Shown here: piece after piece, positions 1 through 8,101 of the stretch
Numbering within the stretch: the stretch's first letter is position 1
Layout: each line of letters opens with the position of its first letter
DNA from: Anaeroplasmataceae bacterium
Lineage (GTDB): Bacteria; Bacillota_I; Bacilli_A; Acholeplasmatales; Anaeroplasmataceae
Length of the DNA stretch: 49,193 nucleotides
Assembly (NCBI GenBank): GCA_029057785.1
Contig: JAIDZC010000025.1
Coordinates: 1 to 49,193 of the forward strand
Direction: 5' to 3'
Position numbers and translations under genes: made by a program
The notes under the pieces: generated by a model
The model's database searches: none
Seen by the model: only the letters and a program-made list of their open reading frames with translations
What the model was told of the DNA's origin: nothing

Positions 1-180
1 TGCAATCTTTTATTAAAACCCATGAATAATTGATAAATGTCTTTTTTGAAGAATTGATATAAACTGAATATGAGCATTAGATTTCATAAATAAAGCATTA
101 AAAATAATGAAATCTTTTTCACAAAAAAAAGCCATCAAATATAAGGATAGTTTACTTATGTCTAATGACTTGTTTATTTA
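1..180. other. left-edge intergenic sequence
   Basis: AT-rich sequence between the window edge and the stop of the CPBP gene. I see no convincing ORF, hairpin terminator or RNA gene in it. The next gene to the left lies outside the window. Confidence 0.4.
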
Positions 181-909
181 TTATAAAGAATTAAAAATTT
201 GGGGATAAAGGCTCATTAACAATATTTCTACTGCAGTCGCAATATTCAAAATGAAATGACCAATCATAAAAGGGAGAGGATCATGTTTTTTTCGATACAA
301 AATACAAATAAGGATTGTAAGAGGTAAAAAAGATAAAAACCGATATAGAATAAATATACCGTTAGGTAAAAAAGGGATAAAGCTATGCTGCAGAGCATAA
401 AAAAATGCTGCAAATGTAATATTAATCCTCTGATTTCCTTTGGAAGTATTTATAGCGTACCCCAAATATAAGCCATCTTCTGCAATAGTGGTTGATATGG
501 GTAGCAATAGCAAAACAAGAATTGCAAGCCAAATCGGAATTGGTTCTATCATAGTTTTATCAAGATACGGAAAAGTTCTATAACATATCAACCCTGCAAG
601 ATACAAACCAAGCATACCAACAATTACCGTTAAAACAACGATTAAAATGGTGGTGGTAATTTTTGTTTGCCCTTTTCTATAATTGATTAATCCAAGATAA
701 GTTATTTTTTGGGAGCGACAAACCATATATAAAATAGCAATCGTAATTATATTGCAAACAATCGCAATCGAAGTCCACCACTTACTTATGCTTGAATATT
801 GTGATTTTGATATTATGGATATTAATAAAAACATCACTAAAAATAAAACACATCTAATAGGTAAAAGAAATGGAATTGAATTTTGATAACTTCTATCTTT
901 ACTTTTCAT
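181..909 (-). CDS. CPBP-type intramembrane protease homologue, divergent
   Basis: Polytopic membrane protein of 242 residues with about seven hydrophobic segments. The order of conserved spots matches the CPBP (CAAX protease and bacteriocin-processing, Abi) family. E144-D145 stands where the family has EExxxR, H175 is in FYALQH, and H218 and N222 form HxxxN. The first motif has Asp instead of the second Glu and has no Arg, so activity may be reduced or altered. The ATG directly abuts the stop codon of the upstream TetR gene, so the two are almost certainly one transcript. In other bacteria CPBP proteins serve in bacteriocin self-immunity or protein maturation; which applies here cannot be read from sequence. 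Confidence 0.75.
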   Translation of the reverse strand: MKSKDRSYQNSIPFLLPIRCVLFLVMFLLISIISKSQYSSISKWWTSIAIVCNIITIAILYMVCRSQKITYLGLINYRKGQTKITTTILIVVLTVIVGMLGLYLAGLICYRTFPYLDKTMIEPIPIWLAILVLLLLPISTTIAEDGLYLGYAINTSKGNQRINITFAAFFYALQHSFIPFLPNGIFILYRFLSFLPLTILICILYRKKHDPLPFMIGHFILNIATAVEILLMSLYPQIFNSL

Positions 910-1482
910 TTACTTACTCCTTATTATATCTACTATCCATTCAGAATTCGGTATTGGCATTTCTGGATTTCTTACAATGCTTTCTGCAATTCCTTGAATA
1001 GCCATAAAGAATGCAGTCACCAAAGCAATAGGATTCCCTTCACGGATACTTCCTTCTCTTTGACCTTGTTTTATAAGGTTTACAGAATATTCAATATCCT
1101 GTTTTCTCATAAAATACTTATGGATTTGATCAGAAAAAACCTCATCATATTGTGCTCTATTCATCAAAACAAATAGTTTTGCTGCAAAAGGTTCTTTCGT
1201 AATATAATCCAGGATTTCTTTTGCTGTTCTTTCATAAAAGCCGATAGGAGATTCTTCTGTTGATTGAAAAATATTATCCTTTCCATTTATAGCTATTTCA
1301 ATTAATGTTAAATAAAGCTTTTCTTTAGTTTCAAAATAATGAAATAACAATCCTTCACTTATGCCTACAATATTAGCTATTTCAGCTGTCCTTGTACCAG
1401 CATATCCCTTACGAATAAACAAATCTAAACCTACATTTAAAATTTCTCGTCGTCTTTTCTCTTTTTGTTCTATTCTTTTCAT
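910..1482 (-). CDS. TetR/AcrR family transcriptional regulator
   Basis: 190 residues. The N-terminal 55 residues form a classic TetR DNA-binding domain, with the turn and recognition helix around IVGISEGLLFHYFETKEKL. The remaining helical part is the ligand and dimer domain, which is poorly conserved. An RBS-like GAGGTGG lies just upstream of the ATG. A consensus promoter followed by a perfect inverted repeat precedes the gene, which suggests autoregulation of itself and of the CPBP gene translated directly behind it. The inducing ligand is unknown. Confidence 0.9.
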   Translation of the reverse strand: MKRIEQKEKRRREILNVGLDLFIRKGYAGTRTAEIANIVGISEGLLFHYFETKEKLYLTLIEIAINGKDNIFQSTEESPIGFYERTAKEILDYITKEPFAAKLFVLMNRAQYDEVFSDQIHKYFMRKQDIEYSVNLIKQGQREGSIREGNPIALVTAFFMAIQGIAESIVRNPEMPIPNSEWIVDIIRSK

Positions 1483-1525
1483 TTGTCCACCTCAAATATA
1501 TGTTCAATACAAATAATTAAATTCG

Positions 1526-1572
1526 TTGAGTGTTTACTCAATAATTTTATGCTATATGTGCTATAATGTCAA
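1526..1572 (-). promoter_or_regulatory. tetR promoter with palindromic operator
   Basis: On the minus strand a -35 box TTGACA (1572-1567) and a -10 box TAAAAT (1549-1544) are separated by exactly 17 bases. Directly downstream lies TTGAGTAAACACTCAA (1541-1526), a 6-base inverted repeat with a 4-base centre over the expected transcription start. That placement is typical of a TetR autorepressor operator. Binding by the neighbouring regulator is inferred. Confidence 0.75.
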
Positions 1573-1575
1573 GTA

Positions 1576-1611
1576 AAAAGCCCTCAAAGTATTAAAATAC
1601 ATTCAAGGGCT
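1576..1611 (-). terminator. rho-independent terminator of the DUF5131 gene
   Basis: Outer stem AGCCCT (1579-1584) pairs with AGGGCT (1606-1611), with an inner GTAT/ATAC pairing, followed on the minus strand by a T run. The T run lies only a few bases before the -35 box of the tetR promoter. A nearly identical hairpin is at 2570-2604. Confidence 0.8.
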
Positions 1612-1722
1612 AGAGAGTAATTTTAAAGTATTATCTTGTTTTTAATCGTCTATAAAACATTTTATTTGTTTCATGAAATTCTTTATCTAATGCATTATTA
1701 GCTTTATATTACAATTTTAAAT

Positions 1723-2439
1723 TTAGTGTTTTCTTTTATAATCGATATTTGCCAATTTTGCTTGTTTACATAAATCTTTTGTTTGTATCTTATATTGTTT
1801 TCCATCTTTTACTGTATAAGTTCCACATTGCCTAAACTCAAAATTAACATTTTTTCTTATACATTGTTCTCTAACATCTAGTGCCCAGTCATAATGAAAA
1901 ACTCTGGCGTTGATATCAGATTCTCCACCTAATACAACCAATTCAATTTCATCAAGATATTTTTCAATATCTATTCTCTCCAATAATGGTTGGGCGGTTA
2001 TACATTTATGCTTTATTGGTAAGTCTTTAAATATAGATAGTTTATAATCTGCATTTTTTTGATTTTCAATCGTACAACAAACAACAACATTATCATATCC
2101 ATTATTCCAGTCAACTGGAATACATTTCATAAATCTATCGATTCTTTTGGTTAGAAACAAAAAAGTACAATCCTGTCTTTCTTTAATCATTTTCCAGCAT
2201 TCATTTCTCCACTCATCTGCTTCTTCAATAAGAAAATCCGTAGAAAAGCATAAATAAACAAGCCCAGATTTCATTTTATAATTTCCATTTTTCAATTTCT
2301 CTAATGGCTTTTCAAAATCTTTTGTCTTTATAATTTCATTCGTATTTATATTTCTTTTTGAATCACCTTTATGAATATAGCAATGATAACAGCCATCACT
2401 ACATTTTTTACAGCCCCTCCATGGATTCCACATTGCCAT
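1723..2439 (-). CDS. DUF5131 (phage Gp37/Gp68-like) protein
   Basis: 238 residues. The N-terminus carries WNPWRGC followed by C10, C13, C17 and C20, with HCY at the last Cys. This cysteine cluster is the hallmark of the DUF5131/Gp37-Gp68 family and suggests Fe-S or metal binding in a radical-SAM-like fold; that role is inferred. The family is found in phages and scattered through bacterial genomes, and no biochemical role is settled. AGGAGTGAG precedes the ATG. It stands alone between two matching terminators, consistent with an independently acquired cassette. Confidence 0.8.
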   Translation of the reverse strand: MAMWNPWRGCKKCSDGCYHCYIHKGDSKRNINTNEIIKTKDFEKPLEKLKNGNYKMKSGLVYLCFSTDFLIEEADEWRNECWKMIKERQDCTFLFLTKRIDRFMKCIPVDWNNGYDNVVVCCTIENQKNADYKLSIFKDLPIKHKCITAQPLLERIDIEKYLDEIELVVLGGESDINARVFHYDWALDVREQCIRKNVNFEFRQCGTYTVKDGKQYKIQTKDLCKQAKLANIDYKRKH

Positions 2440-2569
2440 ATTTTCTCACTCCTAGAATATTGATCTTCATAATTGAAAGAAATGCGCATACCTTCAACAT
2501 CATCTTCTATTTTATCATAAAAAAAATATACTTAAAATATATTTAAGCATAAATTTCAAAACATAAAAA

Positions 2570-2604
2570 AGCCCTCAAAGTATTGAAAGAATACATTCAG
2601 GGCT
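2570..2604 (-). terminator. terminator of the ABC transporter unit
   Basis: Hairpin AGCCCT (2570-2575) / AGGGCT (2599-2604) with inner GTATT/AATAC pairing and a minus-strand T run after GGGC. It ends the transcript of the 2679-4886 gene. Its sequence closely matches the terminator at 1576-1611. Confidence 0.8.
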
Positions 2605-2678
2605 AAAAATCATGTAAACAACATAGCATGTTGCTGATTAAATTTAAGAGTAATTGTAATGAATGAATAAGCTTAATT

Positions 2679-4886
2679 TCAATCAACTAAAAAGTAATCT
2701 TTAATTTGCTTTTTCCTATTTGAAAGAAATAAATATAATAGAGAGACTGCACTTATGGCTAATATTAGAGATATTAAAATACTAATTACCTTATAGTCAA
2801 TTTTGAAAATGGAAATTCCTGCCTCATATAAACTTGTAATAAATGAATAATTAAGGTATTTTACAGCAAAGATTCCTATACACAATGATACTATAATAGA
2901 TACGAATTGAATAAATAATAGAGTTAGAAAACTTGAGAATAAGGATTGTATTTTTGATAAACCTAAGCAAAGGAAAATCCCTATTTTAACAGAATCATTT
3001 TTAAGTATTATAGTCATTAAAATATATGCAACCAGCAACAAAATAATACCTATACTTACAATAATAACTATTAGCATTGCTCTATTCTTTTGTAATTCTT
3101 GTCCTAATCTTAATAACAAGTCAATGTTTTCATTTGAAGATTGATCTTTATTAAAAGTATAATTGCAATTCAAAAACATGTTCACAATTTTTTCTTCATT
3201 ATTTTCCCCATAAAATGAAACCCCTGTAAAAAATTGTAGATGCTCTTCAATCATTTTATATTTACTATCTGAGATGATAACAAAATTGTCTCTGCCGATA
3301 ACTGATTTATCTCTAGTATAAGAAGTAATCTTCATTCCATTTTCAAATACTTGATTCATATCAACAAATGTATAGAGAAAGTCTTGATTTGAAAAATCTT
3401 CAAAGCGAATAAATTTTTTTACATAACTAGATTCTTCTGGATGATAATCTAAATATTGAAATAAATTTTCTGATATAACAGCTTCATCTTCTGCAAGTTC
3501 AATATAATTCTCGCCTAATTGAGAATTATAGTAAGATACAGGTACATATACAATTCCCGTTTCTAAATAGCACTCAACCGACATAGTATCTTGATCTACT
3601 TTGCTATTTCTCCACAATCCTCCATATACTAAAATAGAATGATTAATATATTGATGAGAAGTTTCATAGTCACAACGTATTCCTTCTCCCTCAAAGGTTG
3701 AGGTTAATTTTATTTCAATGGTTTGTAAATGATTAGATACTTGTATTTTTATAGGCTCATCTAAAGAATCTTTATTAAAAATATTCCTTAGTGTCTTAGT
3801 ACCAATACTGCCTTCTCCAAGAGGGATTTGACTATTTTTAAAGAATAATACTCCATCATAAACTTCATTTATGGAATAAGCAAAATTATCTTCTCCTAAA
3901 TAATCTTTACAATTTTGAATAATGTTTTCAGAGATTTGAATATCTCTAAAAACTTCCCTTCCATTTGCATATACAGATTTAATCTGTTGATTAGGGGTAT
4001 AAATCTTATCTGGGTTTATATTATCTATCAAACCACTCTTAGAATCAAAAGCTGCATATGATGAAATTAGAGCTATTGCTAAAAAAAGAAATGTCATAAT
4101 AATACTAAAACAAATTGATAAAACGATTTTTTTTCTAAAAAAGCTTAGTCCCATTTTAATCAATTTATTATAATGAACTTTCTTAGTCGCATTTTCTAAA
4201 GTTGATGATTCTATATCTTCTAGAGCTGGAGCATGAGTTACTACATCCTTTTTGATTCTTCCAGAATCAAATTCTATAGTTCTATCTGCATATTTTTCTA
4301 TTAACTCTTGATCATGAGTGACACAAACCACCAATCTATCTTGAGAAATTTCTTTAAGCATTTCCATAACCTTTTTTGTGTTTTCATAATCTAAGGATGC
4401 AGTTGGTTCATCACAAATAATAACTAATTTATTTTGAACTAAAGCTCGATATATTGCAGTTTTTTGTTGTTGACCTCCAGAAAGCTGATTTGGATATTGT
4501 TTCATAGGTATAGAATCATTTTTTAAGCATTCTTCGTTTATCCTATCATCAAATAGAGTTGATGAAATTTTGATATTTTCCTCAACGGTAAGGGAATGAA
4601 TTAAATTATTTTTTTGAAAAATATAACCAAACACATTTCCTCTAATTTTTCTTTTCTCTACTTCACTTAATTCATTAATACATATATCATCTAAATAAAT
4701 TTTTCCTTTAATATCTTCATCTAATAAACTTATACAATTTAAAAATGAAGATTTTCCAGAACCATTTTTACCACAAATGCAAACAAATCCTGTTTTAGGC
4801 AATTCTAAAGAAATATTGTCTAAAGCTAGCACATTTACATTATTTGTATGATATATTTTCTCTAAATTCTCAATACGTATTTTCAT
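2679..4886 (-). CDS. MacB-topology ABC transporter, fused ATPase-permease
   Basis: 735 residues. The ABC ATPase occupies about 1-215: Walker A at 39-46 (GKNGSGKS), Q-loop near Q91, signature LSGGQ at 135-139, Walker B VIICDEP at 155-161 and the switch-His segment VCVTHD near 190. A membrane helix follows at about 250-277, then an extracytoplasmic domain of some 320 residues and three C-terminal helices. This NBD-TM1-large loop-TM2-4 order is that of MacB-like (type VII) transporters, which in Gram-positives move or expel peptides and antibiotics. The start is 26 bases after the stop of the secreted-protein gene, so the two are probably cotranscribed and this may export it or give immunity to it. 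Confidence 0.85.
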   Translation of the reverse strand: MKIRIENLEKIYHTNNVNVLALDNISLELPKTGFVCICGKNGSGKSSFLNCISLLDEDIKGKIYLDDICINELSEVEKRKIRGNVFGYIFQKNNLIHSLTVEENIKISSTLFDDRINEECLKNDSIPMKQYPNQLSGGQQQKTAIYRALVQNKLVIICDEPTASLDYENTKKVMEMLKEISQDRLVVCVTHDQELIEKYADRTIEFDSGRIKKDVVTHAPALEDIESSTLENATKKVHYNKLIKMGLSFFRKKIVLSICFSIIMTFLFLAIALISSYAAFDSKSGLIDNINPDKIYTPNQQIKSVYANGREVFRDIQISENIIQNCKDYLGEDNFAYSINEVYDGVLFFKNSQIPLGEGSIGTKTLRNIFNKDSLDEPIKIQVSNHLQTIEIKLTSTFEGEGIRCDYETSHQYINHSILVYGGLWRNSKVDQDTMSVECYLETGIVYVPVSYYNSQLGENYIELAEDEAVISENLFQYLDYHPEESSYVKKFIRFEDFSNQDFLYTFVDMNQVFENGMKITSYTRDKSVIGRDNFVIISDSKYKMIEEHLQFFTGVSFYGENNEEKIVNMFLNCNYTFNKDQSSNENIDLLLRLGQELQKNRAMLIVIIVSIGIILLLVAYILMTIILKNDSVKIGIFLCLGLSKIQSLFSSFLTLLFIQFVSIIVSLCIGIFAVKYLNYSFITSLYEAGISIFKIDYKVISILISLILAISAVSLLYLFLSNRKKQIKDYFLVD

Positions 4887-4912
4887 TTACAATTACTCTT
4901 CCTTTTTATATT

Positions 4913-5791
4913 TTAAGATATAGGTATATATTTATTATGAGTTCCAGTAGCTGTTCCCCAGCATGAACCCCATGTTCCGCCTTCAGCGATAGAAAACTGT
5001 CCTTCTGTTTTTAATCTCAATAAAATAGAGGTACTTGAAGTAGGAATAGAAAAATAGAAACATCCATATTGAACACTTGCATTCATACTATAGCTATCAT
5101 TTTCTGTATATCTATGCTTTATATCTACTTTATTGTCATCTTTGGATGAGTTATTCTCAACAACAACACTTGGATAAGTAGCTGATTTGCTTGTTTCTAT
5201 TACTAGCAAAATATATAAATTTCCATTTGAATCTGTTACGTAAGTATATGAAACACTTACCTTGCTAGTATAGGTAATTATTGTACTTGTAGGCTCAGAA
5301 CTCATGTACAACGCACTACCTACATTATTCAGTTCTACTGACTGTCTTGCATATTCTGAACATGCATCTCCAGTTTCAGTAAACCAGCCTCCTACTCCAT
5401 TCGCGTATTTTACGTTATCTTTTGGTTCCATAGTCGTCTTATATAATACCATTATATTATACGTATTATTTTGACCTTCACCAATTCTATAGTATTCATA
5501 CTCAGTATATACAGAACCCATTACCTCATTACGAGAACTTGAAACAGAATAAGAATCAGAACAGCTTGTATCTAATAGTTTAATTTTTTCGTCTTCATCT
5601 TTATTAATAACAAATCCTTCAAACTTTGATAAATTCGTCGGCGTATTTGCTGTACCTCCGCCTCCGCCTTCTCCACCAATTATTACTGGAAAACGAATAT
5701 TTGATAACTTTGCATCTGCAGAGACGCCTTTTACAACCATTACTGTAAAAACAGCAACTAAACTAGTTAAAAATATAAATAATTTTTTCAT
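4913..5791 (-). CDS. secreted Gly/Ser-rich protein of unknown family
   Basis: 292 residues from the ATG at 5791; AAGGAG lies 9 bases upstream, so the 11-residue upstream extension is rejected. It has a signal peptide (MKKLFIFLTS, hydrophobic core, likely cleavage after GVSA near residue 25). A glycine run (GGEGGGGG) stands early in the mature part, then a Ser/Thr/Tyr-rich beta-like region. The mature part has four cysteines, in SCSD, DACS, YGCF and GSCWG, which could form two disulfides. I recognise no family. It lies just upstream of the MacB-like transporter. A secreted effector, bacteriocin-like protein or adhesin are all possible. Confidence 0.75.
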   Translation of the reverse strand: MKKLFIFLTSLVAVFTVMVVKGVSADAKLSNIRFPVIIGGEGGGGGTANTPTNLSKFEGFVINKDEDEKIKLLDTSCSDSYSVSSSRNEVMGSVYTEYEYYRIGEGQNNTYNIMVLYKTTMEPKDNVKYANGVGGWFTETGDACSEYARQSVELNNVGSALYMSSEPTSTIITYTSKVSVSYTYVTDSNGNLYILLVIETSKSATYPSVVVENNSSKDDNKVDIKHRYTENDSYSMNASVQYGCFYFSIPTSSTSILLRLKTEGQFSIAEGGTWGSCWGTATGTHNKYIPIS

Positions 5792-6128
5792 TTTTCTTAT
5801 CTCCTTATAATTTTTAATAAACATGTCATATAATGTGTGATAACTAAAAATGAAAAAACTTAAATTAAAACATTTAAATCTATAAATTATATGAAATCAT
5901 AATACCATAATTATATGTCGAATTCAAATCAATTTTAAACTTAAGCTTATTTCATAAATCTTTTAATTATCACATTTGAATTCAACTTATTTTTACTTCA
6001 ATCTATCTCCCCTTTCTTCTGTTGCTTGAAATAATACAATTAAATCATAGAATCACTCTCCTCTGTTCAAAGTCTATAATAACAATAAGAACTTACTGAT
6101 ATTATCAAGGTTAATTGTAATTTTTACA
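5792..6128 (-). promoter_or_regulatory. promoter and leader of the secreted-protein gene
   Basis: 337 bases without a supported gene. On the minus strand TTGAAT (5927-5922), 17 bases and TATTAT (5904-5899), with TGG just before the -10 box, form a good extended promoter. Expected transcription starts near 5892, leaving a leader of about 100 bases. A 10-base inverted repeat (5920-5929 and 5974-5983, GAATTCAAAT) has one arm over the -35 box. I see only very short ORFs in the rest. Confidence 0.6.
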
Positions 6129-6308
6129 TTACTTATCTTGTGTGCAAGGTTGATGTGAGAATGTATAAACTCCCTCATCATCAAAATCACCAATTTTGTA
6201 CCCTGGATCTGAATCCATGGATTTTGATGTTGCTGGTATTAATTTGGCTGTGCCCAATACTACCACCCCTAACAAAACAATTGCTAAAATAAATTTTAAT
6301 TTTTTCAT
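6129..6308 (-). CDS. small secreted peptide precursor, 59 residues
   Basis: The product begins MKKLKFILAIVLLGVVVLGT and continues through KLIPATSKSMDSDPGY to a C-terminus ending HQPCTQDK. A Lys-rich start and a long hydrophobic segment make an N-terminal signal peptide or anchor. The remaining 30 or so residues are acidic and hydrophilic with one Cys and no lipobox. GGAGGT lies 8 bases before the ATG and a well-formed promoter precedes it, so I consider it a real gene. It sits between the TPR regulator and the secreted-protein gene. A PapR-like pheromone precursor, a bacteriocin-like peptide or a small membrane protein are options; the function is not established. Confidence 0.7.
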   Translation of the reverse strand: MKKLKFILAIVLLGVVVLGTAKLIPATSKSMDSDPGYKIGDFDDEGVYTFSHQPCTQDK

Positions 6309-6328
6309 ATTATCTTACCTCCGACAAT

Positions 6329-6407
6329 AGAGTACCACATTTAAAATCAATTTTCAAATCGTGTTGTCAGTATTTTGTTGTCTTTTCTTGCCATTTTGTT
6401 ATCTTTT
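6329..6407 (-). promoter_or_regulatory. promoter of the peptide gene with activator-type direct repeats
   Basis: Minus-strand TTGAAA (6357-6352), 17 bases and TACTCT (6334-6329), with TGG before the -10 box. Just upstream are two 15-base direct repeats at 6372-6386 and 6393-6407 (plus-strand reading ATTTTGTTRTCTTTT, one mismatch), 21 bases apart, about two helical turns. A third partial copy, TGTTGTC, is at 6362-6368, only 4 bases from the -35 box. The position is that of an activator site; binding by the TPR regulator is inferred. Confidence 0.6.
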
Positions 6408-6490
6408 ATTGATTATTATTAATATTTTATTGCTTTTTATATATTTAAAATACTGTTTTAATAACCATCAACATTTTTCTACAAAATAAA

Positions 6491-6514
6491 AAACCTGCTT
6501 GTTTTGCAGGTTTA
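6491..6514 (-). terminator. terminator of the TPR regulator gene
   Basis: AAACCTGC and GCAGGTTT pair around a 7-base loop, followed on the minus strand by a T run. It separates the regulator transcript from the peptide-gene promoter. Confidence 0.8.
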
Positions 6515-6523
6515 ATAGGTTCT

Positions 6524-7672
6524 CTACTCTTCAATGTCGCCTATGAATTTCATTTTTTTAGCAATATATCTCAAATAATCAGAGGATACTAAAATCTCTT
6601 TTATTTCCTTAGGTAATCTCTTTTTATCAAAAATAGCTTCATAAATCTTTTTAGTTAAATCACAATACTCTATAATCTGAAAGTCTATTTCTTCCTTCTT
6701 ATAGTCTTGCAGGTAATAAGAAAGTAAAACTACAATCATAGATACTCTAACCTTTATACTATCATTTGCTAAATACATTTCATTAAATAAGATGATTTGT
6801 TTGTAATCCTCCAGCATAAATAATGCCATAAGATAATGCATAACAATATGCTTTGTATATGGATATTTTGTTTCTTCATTTAAGACATAGTTCAAAATAG
6901 GAGTTATTACTTCTAATGCGAGTTGTGGGAATCGTAATTTATTATACATTGCAGCTATATTGTTTTTGGCAACTATGTATCTTTTGATATTGCTATCCTC
7001 TAAATAGAGCTTTTCAGCCTTATTATAAAATAAGATGGATTTGGAATAATCTTCTTCCTGATATGCTACTGTTCCCATAATATGATAATACATCCATAAC
7101 AGATTTGGATACTTACTATAACAATTCTTATCATGAATTGCTTCTTTACTCTTATTTGCGTAGAGTAAAACCATTAAGAACATTGGTTCTAATTCATTCT
7201 CAAAAAATTCTTTAGGGAAATGAGAGATATATTCAACATCTTCTTTTATATCATTGATGGTTTCAGAATATAACTTATTTTGATTCATCATATACATAAT
7301 ACGAAATAAAACAAAAATAGGTTTTAAATAATTATTTTGATTGATATACTTTTCTAATTCTATATAATCCTCTTTAGCTTCATATTTATAATAGATTGCC
7401 ATATATAATCTAGATAAAAGCATCTCATACTTCGTTTGATACGTTTGATCTAAGGGTTGAACTTCAAAATAATTTAAAAGAGTTTTATGATTATCATTTT
7501 TAGCTACATCTATGATTCGGTTCAATCTATAAGTTGAAGCTGGAATATTCAAATCAACTAAAACCTCTTTTTTCAACTTATCCTTATATTTAAACATACC
7601 ATCAAAGAAGTAATAATATTTATTTGTTTTCTCAAAATAAATTTGAAGCGAATAATAGCTTATTTCTTTCAT
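6524..7672 (-). CDS. TPR-repeat cytosolic regulator (RRNPP-like candidate)
   Basis: 382 residues from the ATG at 7672; AAGGAG lies 8 bases upstream, so the 26-residue extension is rejected. Residues about 33-53 (KKEVLVDLNIPASTYRLNRI) read like a degenerate helix-turn-helix. The remainder is helical with tetratricopeptide-like pairs, clearest at MGTVAYQEEDYSKSILFYNK and in YIVAKNNIAAMYNKLRFPQL. No signal peptide or membrane segment. HTH plus TPR is the architecture of peptide-sensing RRNPP regulators (Rgg, PlcR, PrgX), and a secreted-peptide gene with repeat-bearing promoter follows immediately. Peptide sensing is inferred; a Mga-like or purely scaffolding protein remains possible. Confidence 0.6.
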   Translation of the reverse strand: MKEISYYSLQIYFEKTNKYYYFFDGMFKYKDKLKKEVLVDLNIPASTYRLNRIIDVAKNDNHKTLLNYFEVQPLDQTYQTKYEMLLSRLYMAIYYKYEAKEDYIELEKYINQNNYLKPIFVLFRIMYMMNQNKLYSETINDIKEDVEYISHFPKEFFENELEPMFLMVLLYANKSKEAIHDKNCYSKYPNLLWMYYHIMGTVAYQEEDYSKSILFYNKAEKLYLEDSNIKRYIVAKNNIAAMYNKLRFPQLALEVITPILNYVLNEETKYPYTKHIVMHYLMALFMLEDYKQIILFNEMYLANDSIKVRVSMIVVLLSYYLQDYKKEEIDFQIIEYCDLTKKIYEAIFDKKRLPKEIKEILVSSDYLRYIAKKMKFIGDIEE

Positions 7673-8059
7673 TTTTCTTACTCCTTGTACATTGTAATTG
7701 CATTCTATCACAAAGCATGTTTTTTTGCAACTTCGTAAATTAATATACAACTATTCTTCGCTTTAAAAAAGTATTATTTTTAACCAATAAAACAATTATT
7801 TGCTAACTTTTTTCTTTAAAATAAGCACAATAATTATTATCAACATTTTTTAAAATTAATATTCATTATGGGATTTTCTTGATTCATCTTATTATAAAAC
7901 CTTGAATGCAATTGCTAAACTCTTCTACACTTGAAGTAAGCTTTGCGGTAATATCTAAGTCCTTGAATTTCTATTTTTTTTGTTCATAAGTATAACAGAA
8001 GAAATAAAATTATAAAATTTAAAAGCTAATAAACTAAATGCTATAAAAGACAACAAAAA
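7673..8059 (-). promoter_or_regulatory. intergenic region with promoter of the TPR gene
   Basis: About 390 bases without a supported gene. The promoter is minus-strand TTGCAA (7730-7725), 17 bases and TAGAAT (7707-7702), with TGA before the -10 box. Farther upstream (about 7880-7960) one minus-strand frame reads coding-like but has no start codon; it may be a gene remnant or chance. The rest is AT-rich and featureless to me. Confidence 0.5.
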
Positions 8060-8092
8060 AACTAAAATCACTTCTGCATCTGTGACTTTAGT
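8054..8092 (-). terminator. rlmD terminator
   Basis: An 11-base stem (8061-8071 with 8082-8092, one G-U pair) closes a 10-base loop and is followed on the minus strand by seven Ts. It lies directly after the methyltransferase gene. Confidence 0.85.
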
Positions 8093-8101
8093 TCAATTTT
8101 G

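Noticed and set aside
2390-2560. Minus-strand ORF reading MRISFNYEDQYSRSE before and across the DUF5131 start
   Set aside because: It overlaps the DUF5131 start in another frame, has no properly spaced RBS and stops soon after. The DUF5131 frame has the clear Cys motif and AGGAGTGAG.
4913-5791. Secreted protein as lactococcin-972-like bacteriocin
   Set aside because: The GGTWG near the C-terminus and the transporter neighbour recall that family. But the protein is three times too long, and the motif stands at the wrong end with no matching pattern around it.
7880-7960. Coding-like frame (KDLDITAKLTSSVEEF)
   Set aside because: There is no start codon and no continuation upstream. It could be a remnant but cannot be called.
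8049-8060. GACAACAAAA as a further copy of the regulator repeat
   Set aside because: It coincides with the T run of the rlmD terminator and has the opposite orientation, so it is explained without a binding site.
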